Part shown: piece by piece, positions 1-5,347 of the stretch
Layout of the letters: each line of letters begins with the position of its first letter
Numbering within the stretch: the stretch's first letter is position 1
Assembly: GCA_016281165.1 (NCBI GenBank)
Contig: JAEEIC010000055.1
Span: 1-5,347 of the forward strand
DNA: 5,347 nucleotides
Source: Bacillota bacterium
GTDB lineage: Bacteria; Bacillota; Clostridia; Peptostreptococcales; Anaerovoracaceae
Direction: 5' to 3'
Program-made: the position numbers and the translations under genes
The notes under the pieces: model-generated
What the model was told of the DNA's origin: nothing
What the model saw: only the letters and a program-made list of their open reading frames with translations
The model's database searches: none

Positions 1-3000
1 CCCTCCGCGCTTACAGGCGCGGGCTGGCTCTGCTGAGAGGATCCCTCTGTGCTCGGGGGCGCCGGCTGCTCCGTCTGCCGCGGCGCCTCTTCCGCCTTTT
101 CGGGCGCCATCAGCTCCAGATATCTTGAGAGCAGGTCCATGTACCTGCCGTATTCTATCCAGTTGCCGTCCTGCATGGCCGAGAGGGCCGCTTCGTAGGC
201 CTGCTGGGCGTACCGCGCCAGTTCCTCGATGGTCTCGGCCTTGAGGGGGTTGCCGTCGGGATCGGTGAGCGCTGGAAGCTCCGGCGTCTGGGGATCGGCG
301 GTCCCGGCCTGCCCGGAGGAGCCGTTCTTTCCCGGCTCCGCGGGCTTTAAGGCCCCGCTCCTTATATCCTCCGCCATCTGGTGGCCGGTGACGATGGGAT
401 AAGCGGTGTTGAGGGGCTCTCCCGCGCCTTCGCCGAAGAGCACGTTGAGGCACTCGGCCAGAGTCGGCTCGTAGGCGACCTTGTCGCCGTAGTAGGCCAC
501 GACCCTCTTGACCTCGGGGAGGCTGCCGGTGGAGGCCTCAAGGTAGATGGGCTCCACGTAGAGCAGGGTGTCTTCCACGGGGATCACGAACATGTTGCCT
601 CTCAGGTACGAGGAGCCGGAGTTGTTCCAGAGGCTGAATTCCTTGGAGATCTCGGCGTCCTGGTTGATCTGGGCCTCGATCTGCGAGGGCCCGTAGACGG
701 TGCGGTCCTTGGGCATGCGGTAGAGCACCAGCTGGCCGTAGTTCTCGCCGTCCTGGCGGGCGGTGAGGATGCCGGTGAGGTTGGCCTTGCCGCTGGGGGT
801 ATAGGGCAGGGCGCTCACGAACTCGGCGCTGCTCTCGCCGGGAAGCTTCATGATGAAGTAGTTGGGCTTCATCTGCTCGGTCTTCTGGCCGTACTGCTCG
901 TCGGCGATGGCCCACAGGTCCTCGCTCTGGTAGAAGACGGCGACGTCGGTCATGTGGTACTTGGTATAGACGTAGGCCTGCAGGTTGAAGAGGGCGTTGG
1001 GGTACTGCATGTGCACCCTGAGGTCCTCGGGCATGGCCGAGAGGGGCTTGAAGAGGGCGGGATATATGCCCGCGAGGGTGGTCACCAAAGGATCGCTCTC
1101 GTCGCAGATGTAGTAATCGATGTCGCCGTTATAGGCGTCGATCACGACCTTGACCGAGTTCCTGATGTAATTGACCCTGGTGTTCCTGTTGTAGGGCTCG
1201 GAGTAGGGGTAGAGCTCGCTGGTGGTATAGGCGTCGAGTATCCAGAAGAGCCTGCCGTCCGCGCAGACGATGTAGGGGTCGTCGTTGTAGGTGAGGAAGG
1301 GAGCGATCTTCTGGGCCCGGGTCAGGATGTTGCGGTAGATGTGTATGCGCGAGTCGGAGCTGATGTTGGTGGAGATCAGCACCTTGAGGCTCCTCTCCTT
1401 GAGGGCGAAGAGCAGGCGCTTCAAGGGGGTGAGCCTGATGCCGCCCGTGCCCTCGTACTCGCAGTAGACGTTGGATTCCCCGCTGGGATAGTCGAACTCC
1501 GCCTCGCCCGTGTTGGTGATGACGTAGGTGCCGGTGGATTCCCCGTAATAGATCTCGGGCCTTTCGACCGCGATCTCGGGCACCTCCGAGACCGGCGGGA
1601 TGCTGTCGATGAGCATGTCGGGCTGGCCGCTGGAGGTCACCTTGTCGACTCTGGAGAGGGTGATGCCGTAGCCGTGGGTGTATTTGAGGTGCCTGATGAG
1701 CCAGGAATCCTCGATCTTCTCCTGGTCTATCTCTCTGGCCGAGAGGAAGCACTGGGTGTACTCGCCGTTCACGTAGTAGCGGTCGACGTCGACGTCGTTG
1801 AAGTTATAATAGAGCCTGATGGACTGGGTCTGGTTGTAGAACTGCTTGGCGGGATCGAAATCGTTGATCCTGATGTTGGAGAAGGTCTCCATGTTGTCGA
1901 GGACGTCGGTCCTGTCTATCTCGCCGCGGCCGGAGAAATCCTTGACGCTGATGTCCTGCAGGTTGTAGGCCAGGCGCGTGTACTTGATGTTGTTGGCGAG
2001 GTAGGGGCTCTCCTTGGAGAGCTCGTCGGGTGCGACGATGAGGCTCTGCACGCCGCCCGCGGCGGCTCCTCCCAGCAGGGAGACGATGACCATCAGGGCG
2101 GGCAGGATGAGGGCGAGCTTGAGGCTCTTCTTCTTTATGGCCATGACCAGGGCCGCCGCCGCGCCCAGGGCCAGGACGATAAGTATATAGTAGACTGTGA
2201 GGGTGACCTTGATGTCGGTATAGCCGGCTCCGTAGGCGACGCCGGTGCCCCCGTAGAGCAGGTTGTATCTAAGAAGGTAGAAGCGCAGGGCGACGCCGAC
2301 GAAGAAGAGGACGCCCAGCACCGTCACCTCGCCGGAGGCGACGTCAAGCAGGGCTTTGGCCTTGGTCTTGAACTCGCCGTTTTGGGGGCTCCTTTGGGGG
2401 GCGCTGTAGTCTTCCTCGTAGCTCCCGCCGCCGGTGGCTCCCGTGGGGATGCCCAGGAAGGCCGCGAGTATATCCGCCATGGGCCCGCTGCCGAAGGGAT
2501 TGGCCGCGCGCTTTCTCTCGCCGTTTTCGGGGCCTTCCCCGCCGGCGCTCCCGGAGGGGCCTCCCCCGTAGAAGCTCCCGCTCACGTCTTCGCGCTTCTT
2601 CACCTGGCTCGCCAGTATCACATAGAAGATCGCCAGCACCACCGCCAGGGCGATGACGATGTTGATCGCGCAGGAGGCCAGGCCCTTGAGGAAGTCGAGC
2701 TTAAAGATATAAAAGCTCACGTCCTTTGAGAAGAGGGGGTCGGCGATGTTGAAATCAGTGGAATGGAAGAACTCCAGGATGTTGAACCACAGGGGGCTCA
2801 CCACCAGGACCGCGATCGCCAGGGCGAAGACGGCGGAAAGGATCCAGCCCGCCCGCGTCACGGTCTTCTGCGACTTCTCGTCGGGGAAGCCCAGGCCGTT
2901 CTTTTTCAGGAAGGACTGCCTGAGCAGGCCCAAAAGCAGCTTGGCCAGCACCGTCACGACGATGAAGGCCGGGATGCCGAGCTTGAGCTTGGTCAGCAGC

Positions 3001-3152
3001 TCGGTCAGATACACCGAAAGGTAGCCCTGCTGCCTGAACCATATTATGTCGGTGATGACGTCGTTCAGAGCGAAGACGGCCGCGACCAGGACTATCGCCA
3101 GGATGACGAGCAGCCTTATCCTGAAGCCGGCGCTGTTCTTTTTATCTGTCAT
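1..3152 (-). CDS. UPF0182 family seven-pass membrane protein, C-terminus cut by the window edge
   Basis: A UPF0182 (COG1615-type) integral membrane protein; the family's biochemical role is not established. The ATG at 3152-3150 follows a strong AAGGAG site. The frame stays open to base 1, giving 1,050 residues without a stop. Frame checks near 2757, 2399, 1559, 1139, 659 and 401 show no frameshift. Seven hydrophobic segments lie at about residues 12-30, 54-76, 102-124, 159-180, 273-294, 316-336 and 343-367, the usual number for the family. Family-like blocks I recognise include IIWFRQQGYLSVYLTELLTK (36-55), DPLFSKDVSFYIFKLDFL (138-155), YTHGYG, FDYPSG, IDAYNGDIDYY (671-681), RGNMFVIP (851-858) and LYVEPIYLEA (864-873). 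The conserved outer region runs to about residue 925. A helical segment (about 972-1015, with GNWIEYGRYMDLL) resembles the usual family tail, followed by a Pro/Glu/Gln/Ser-rich end. The loop between segments 4 and 5 (about 181-272) is long and Gly/Pro-rich. It is probably translated from the same transcript as the upstream gene. Family assignment is firm; function is not. Confidence 0.93.
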   Translation of the reverse strand, partial: MTDKKNSAGFRIRLLVILAIVLVAAVFALNDVITDIIWFRQQGYLSVYLTELLTKLKLGIPAFIVVTVLAKLLLGLLRQSFLKKNGLGFPDEKSQKTVTRAGWILSAVFALAIAVLVVSPLWFNILEFFHSTDFNIADPLFSKDVSFYIFKLDFLKGLASCAINIVIALAVVLAIFYVILASQVKKREDVSGSFYGGGPSGSAGGEGPENGERKRAANPFGSGPMADILAAFLGIPTGATGGGSYEEDYSAPQRSPQNGEFKTKAKALLDVASGEVTVLGVLFFVGVALRFYLLRYNLLYGGTGVAYGAGYTDIKVTLTVYYILIVLALGAAAALVMAIKKKSLKLALILPALMVIVSLLGGAAAGGVQSLIVAPDELSKESPYLANNIKYTRLAYNLQDISVKDFSGRGEIDRTDVLDNMETFSNIRINDFDPAKQFYNQTQSIRLYYNFNDVDVDRYYVNGEYTQCFLSAREIDQEKIEDSWLIRHLKYTHGYGITLSRVDKVTSSGQPDMLIDSIPPVSEVPEIAVERPEIYYGESTGTYVITNTGEAEFDYPSGESNVYCEYEGTGGIRLTPLKRLLFALKERSLKVLISTNISSDSRIHIYRNILTRAQKIAPFLTYNDDPYIVCADGRLFWILDAYTTSELYPYSEPYNRNTRVNYIRNSVKVVIDAYNGDIDYYICDESDPLVTTLAGIYPALFKPLSAMPEDLRVHMQYPNALFNLQAYVYTKYHMTDVAVFYQSEDLWAIADEQYGQKTEQMKPNYFIMKLPGESSAEFVSALPYTPSGKANLTGILTARQDGENYGQLVLYRMPKDRTVYGPSQIEAQINQDAEISKEFSLWNNSGSSYLRGNMFVIPVEDTLLYVEPIYLEASTGSLPEVKRVVAYYGDKVAYEPTLAECLNVLFGEGAGEPLNTAYPIVTGHQMAEDIRSGALKPAEPGKNGSSGQAGTADPQTPELPALTDPDGNPLKAETIEELARYAQQAYEAALSAMQDGNWIEYGRYMDLLSRYLELMAPEKAEEAPRQTEQPAPPSTEGSSQQSQPAPVSAE

Positions 3153-3157
3153 ATGAT

Positions 3158-3163
3158 CTCCTT
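3158..3163 (-). promoter_or_regulatory. Ribosome binding site of the UPF0182 gene
   Basis: On the minus strand the sequence reads AAGGAGATCATATG. The AAGGAG core is five bases from the ATG at 3152. This near-perfect Shine-Dalgarno match fixes the start codon, and the next residues (MTDKKNSAGFRIRLL) lead straight into the first membrane segment, as expected for this family. A weak 4-bp stem (3165-3168 with 3174-3177, minus-strand CCGC/GCGG around a GCAAA loop) lies immediately upstream. It leaves AAGGAG free, so it is unlikely to mask the site. Confidence 0.85.
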
Positions 3164-3193
3164 CCCGCTTTGCGCGGACGCCCGGATACACTT

Positions 3194-3215
3194 TGCCCCG
3201 CCGGGGGGCGGGGCA
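3194..3215. other. Intergenic GC-rich hairpin after the upstream stop codon
   Basis: A perfect 9-bp inverted repeat pairs 3194-3202 (TGCCCCGCC) with 3207-3215 (GGCGGGGCA) around a four-base loop. It starts eight bases past the TAA of the upstream gene. On the minus strand, the direction of both genes, the stem is followed by AAGTGTATCC. There is no T-tract, so it is not a good intrinsic terminator for them. On the plus strand it is followed by GGTCTTTTT (T-run 3220-3224), which does look like an intrinsic terminator. Possible roles are an mRNA-stabilising or processing stem between two cotranscribed genes, or a block to antisense transcription. The structure is plain; the role is inferred. 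Confidence 0.6.
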
Positions 3216-3222
3216 GGTCTTT

Positions 3223-5347
3223 TTACTTGTATTCGGAATAGCTGACGATCTTGTAGCTGCCGCCTATGTCCTCGAGGCGGTAGACCATCCTGTCGTCGAA
3301 ATCGTGCTTCTTGTCGCCGCTGGTGATGGTGATGAACTCTTCGGTGAAGACGTAGGCTCCTCCCTCGAAGGTCCTGATCTGGCCCAGGCTCAGCTGGGTG
3401 AACTCCTGCTGCTTCTCGGTGCCGGTCTCGTAGGTCACGGCCCTGTTGTAGGCGTCGCCGTCGGCCTTGAGGTACTCGAAGACCTTCTCGTCGCCGTAGT
3501 TGACGTAATCGTTCCAGGCGCAGTTGTAGGCGATCATGGTCGCGTACACGCTCTCGCGCAGGGAGGTCTCGTCCGAGGCTTCGGCCTCCGCCAGGTCGTC
3601 GTAGGAGGAGGATCTTTCCTCCACGTACTCGAGGCTGGGATCGAGGGCGATCTTTCGAATATTGCCGTTGCTGTTCTTTTCGATCAGGGCCTCCATGTCG
3701 AAGTTGTCCTTTTCGGGAGGCTCTTCCGGGCTGCCCTCTTTATTTTCGTCATCCGGGGCTTCCTGGGGCTGTTCGCCCTTGACCTTGGAGACGAGGCTGT
3801 TCACCAGCCCTTTGACCGTCTTGACGCCGGACTTGGCGGCGTCGGTGAAGGCCTGGTCGAGCTGGATGGCGACCGCGGTCGCCGACGATTCGGGCTTGAA
3901 AGTCTTGAGCCCGTAGACCGCGCCCTTGGCGAGGCCTATGATCAGGGCCAGTATCAGCAGGAAGACCAGGAAGGGATGGCCGCTGCTCTCGTCCTCGTCG
4001 AGATCGTCGTCCTCGTCGAGATCTTCATCGTCGATATAATCGTCGTCCTCGCCGTCGGCTACCTGCTTCCTCTCGTCTTCGGAGAGAGGACGGGTGTCGG
4101 AGGGCTTCTTCTCTTCTTCTTCGCTCTCGGGAGCGAGGCCCTCTTCGGCCTCCTTCGCTTCCTTTTCGGCCCTTTCCAGGGCTCTTTGGGCCCTTCTCTG
4201 CTTGCGGGTCTTGGGATCGCTGTCGCGCTCGGAGAAGAAGGCCTCTCTGGCCTTGGACATCTCCTCGAGCTTCTTCTTGTATTCGGAGCGGTGCTTGGCC
4301 TCGGCTTCCTCATTGAGCTTCATGGCCGCCATCTTCATCTCGACGGTGTTCTTCTTGAAGGCCTCCTCGCCCATGGCGGAGGTCACGTCGGTGAAGCGCT
4401 TCCCGGTCTTTTTATCGGCGGGCTCGAGCAGGCTCTCGCCCTTGTCGTTCTCGTCGATGCCGTCGAGCAGGCCGCCGAGCGTATCGCGCGCGGCTTCGGA
4501 AGGAGCTTCGGCTTCGGCTGACTGTTCTTCCCGCGCCTTGTCCTTTCCCTTTGCCAGCAGGGCGGCCGCGAGCTCCGCGGCTCTCGCCGCTTCCTCCGCT
4601 CTCGCCGCTTCCTCGCGGGCCTTGTTCGCCGCCGCTCTGGCGCTCTCGGCCTCGGCCAGGGCCGCGGCCCTTTTGGCCATCTCCTCGGTCTCGTCCTTTA
4701 AGGCTTCGCCCTCCTCGCTGAGCTTCTCGGGGGAGAGATCGAAGCGCTGGTAGACCTGGGTGTCGGCGCTGACTTCAGCGTGCTTTTCTTCGGGAGCGGG
4801 CTCTTCGCCGCCCTGGCTCCTGATGCGGTCCACCTCCTTGTTCAGCAGCTGCTGGAAGAGGGCGGCTCCGCCCAGCGAGGGCTTCTTCGCCTCCGCGGCG
4901 GGCGCGGGAGCGGCCTTGACCTCGGGCTCCTCCTTCGGCGCCTGCGCCTCGGCCTTCTCGGCCGGCTTTTCCTCGCGCAGCTTCGGCGCCGCGGGCTCGG
5001 CGCTCAGGTGGTCTTCTTCGGGAGCGCTGCCGGTGGGCTCGTTGGCCGGGACCTTGGAAAGGTCGGGCTCGTTTATGAGCTGGTTGAGCCACTCGTCGTC
5101 GGCGGGAAGGTCTTCTCCGCTCTGGTCTTCGGGCTCTGCTGCGCTTTCCGCCGGCGCTTCGGCAGGTCCTTCGGCCGGCGCCTGCGCGCTCTTTTCGGCC
5201 GGCGCCTCGGGAGCTTCGCTGCTTCCGGTCCCTGCTTCTTCGGGGGCTTCGCCCCGATCTTTTTCAGGCGCGCTCTCGGGCGCGGCTTCTTCTATATCGG
5301 CGTCGGAGCCTTCCTTGGGCTCCTGGGAGGGCTTCTCAAGGTTCAGG
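3223..5347 (-). CDS. Single-pass membrane protein with long disordered/helical arm and NTF2-like (TcaA-like) C-terminal domain; N-terminus outside window
   Basis: Function not recognised. The frame is open from the right edge to TAA at 3225-3223, giving 707 visible residues. No in-frame ATG occurs until about visible residue 222, and the reading continues upstream of any internal start, so the true start lies beyond 5347. Visible residues 1-162 are Pro/Ala/Glu-rich and probably disordered, broken by DDEWLNQLINEP (83-94) and then LFQQLLNKEV (163-172). About 210-275 is Ala/Glu/Arg/Lys-rich, probably a long helix or coiled coil; a second charged helical region spans about 325-402. Residues 431-455 hold 17 Asp/Glu. 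One membrane segment follows at about 459-478 (FLVFLLILALIIGLAKGAVY). An amphipathic stretch (about 487-523) and a charged linker lead to a compact domain (about 592-707). Its helix-then-strand pattern, ending YRLEDIGGSYKIVSYSEYK, resembles the NTF2-like domain of TcaA-type zinc-ribbon proteins. The only visible cysteine is residue 609. An unseen N-terminal zinc ribbon is possible by analogy, not shown. It lies 70 bases upstream of the UPF0182 gene, same strand, likely one operon. Confidence 0.88.
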   Translation of the reverse strand, partial: LNLEKPSQEPKEGSDADIEEAAPESAPEKDRGEAPEEAGTGSSEAPEAPAEKSAQAPAEGPAEAPAESAAEPEDQSGEDLPADDEWLNQLINEPDLSKVPANEPTGSAPEEDHLSAEPAAPKLREEKPAEKAEAQAPKEEPEVKAAPAPAAEAKKPSLGGAALFQQLLNKEVDRIRSQGGEEPAPEEKHAEVSADTQVYQRFDLSPEKLSEEGEALKDETEEMAKRAAALAEAESARAAANKAREEAARAEEAARAAELAAALLAKGKDKAREEQSAEAEAPSEAARDTLGGLLDGIDENDKGESLLEPADKKTGKRFTDVTSAMGEEAFKKNTVEMKMAAMKLNEEAEAKHRSEYKKKLEEMSKAREAFFSERDSDPKTRKQRRAQRALERAEKEAKEAEEGLAPESEEEEKKPSDTRPLSEDERKQVADGEDDDYIDDEDLDEDDDLDEDESSGHPFLVFLLILALIIGLAKGAVYGLKTFKPESSATAVAIQLDQAFTDAAKSGVKTVKGLVNSLVSKVKGEQPQEAPDDENKEGSPEEPPEKDNFDMEALIEKNSNGNIRKIALDPSLEYVEERSSSYDDLAEAEASDETSLRESVYATMIAYNCAWNDYVNYGDEKVFEYLKADGDAYNRAVTYETGTEKQQEFTQLSLGQIRTFEGGAYVFTEEFITITSGDKKHDFDDRMVYRLEDIGGSYKIVSYSEYK
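3989..4023 (-). repeat. Tandem 18-base repeat encoding an Asp/Glu strip
   Basis: The 17-base string TCGTCCTCGTCGAGATC occurs at 3989-4005 and again at 4007-4023, a period of 18 bases or six codons. On the coding strand it gives DLDEDDDLDED, just before the membrane segment of the upstream protein. Exact identity at the DNA level, not just similar residues, suggests a recent slippage duplication and a site where length may vary between strains. Confidence 0.75.
4580..4614 (-). repeat. Tandem 18-base repeat encoding EEAARA units
   Basis: GCTCTCGCCGCTTCCTC occurs at 4580-4596 and 4598-4614, again with a period of 18 bases. The coding strand reads EEAARAEEAARA within the Ala/Glu/Arg helical region of the upstream protein. 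As with the acidic strip, the DNA identity points to in-frame duplication that lengthens the arm by six residues without breaking the frame. Confidence 0.72.
5170..5207 (-). repeat. Two copies of a 14-base direct repeat encoding APAE
   Basis: TTCGGCCGGCGCCT is found at 5170-5183 and 5194-5207, spaced 24 bases (eight codons) apart. The coding strand gives EAPAEKSAQAPAEGPA, part of the Pro/Ala/Glu-rich, probably unstructured segment. Related but inexact copies lie nearby (for example around 5150). This is low-complexity expansion within a coding region, not a mobile or regulatory repeat. Confidence 0.6.

Noticed and set aside
381..2729. A 782-codon plus-strand open frame opposite the UPF0182 gene
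   Set aside because: It is the codon-aligned mirror of a gene with clear family motifs on the minus strand. Its product is rich in Val, Gly, Asp, Leu and His, with no recognisable domain; the openness follows from missing TTA/CTA/TCA codons.
2755..3042. Short open frames on both strands near 2746-3245
   Set aside because: They overlap the UPF0182 N-terminal membrane segments in other frames, have no ribosome binding site that I can see, and give no recognisable protein.
3153..3222. A promoter for the UPF0182 gene in the gap
   Set aside because: I could not find a credible -35/-10 pair on the minus strand; GTGTATCC is a poor -10, and the rest is GC-rich hairpin.
3193..4521. A 442-codon plus-strand open frame opposite the upstream gene
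   Set aside because: Same codon-aligned mirror effect. It starts in the intergenic hairpin and reads through the reverse complement of the sense stop codon. Its hydrophobic look comes from complementing Glu/Asp/Lys codons.
3223..4833. GTG at 4833 as the start of the upstream gene
   Set aside because: The frame continues open to the right edge with the same composition. The AAGGAGG sequence there abuts the GTG with no spacing and simply encodes the Asn-Lys-Glu-Val residues at visible 169-172.
4775..5092. A 105-codon minus-strand Arg/Ala/Gly-rich open frame
   Set aside because: It is a shifted-frame reading of the Pro/Ala/Glu-rich arm; Arg-rich shadows are typical of such GC-rich low-complexity coding sequence.
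5170..5207. GGCGCC/GGCCGG-rich repeats as a binding-site array or CRISPR-like repeat
   Set aside because: Only two exact copies exist, the spacing is in whole codons, and they lie inside a coding frame as Ala-Pro-Ala-Glu codons.

Overview
The window holds parts of two protein-coding genes, both on the minus strand and read from right to left. They are separated by a 70-base gap (3153-3222), and both run off the window. The base composition is GC-rich (roughly 60% by eye). Codon use is skewed: AGG is common for arginine, and TTA, CTA and TCA are almost absent. The downstream gene is a clear UPF0182-family membrane protein, a family known from Bacillota, Actinomycetota and Cyanobacteria. The Shine-Dalgarno sequence is strong (AAGGAG). 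A GC-rich Bacillota (Clostridia-like) organism is my best guess, but nothing here fixes the taxon.

Right part (3223-5347, minus): the C-terminal 707 residues of a protein whose start lies beyond base 5347. It has a very long Pro/Ala/Glu-rich, probably disordered region, an Ala/Glu/Arg-rich helical region, a highly acidic strip, one membrane segment, and a compact C-terminal domain that resembles the NTF2-like domain of TcaA-type proteins. The fold assignment is tentative and the function is unknown.

Gap (3153-3222): a 9-bp GC hairpin just after the upstream stop codon, a weak second stem, and the ribosome binding site of the downstream gene. I see no convincing promoter. The hairpin has no T-tract in the direction of transcription, so the two genes probably share a transcript.

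Left part (1-3152, minus): the UPF0182 gene, complete at its start. It has 1,050 visible residues and no stop codon inside the window. Seven membrane segments fill the first ~367 residues. A large, well-conserved extracytoplasmic region follows to about residue 925, then a helical tail and a Pro/Glu/Gln/Ser-rich end.

The likely unit is an operon that makes two envelope proteins: a single-pass protein with a huge flexible arm, and a seven-pass protein with a large outer domain. Neither has an established biochemical role. The pairing, and a short repeated motif in the flexible arm, are the most interesting points. I found no RNA gene, mobile element or CRISPR array.
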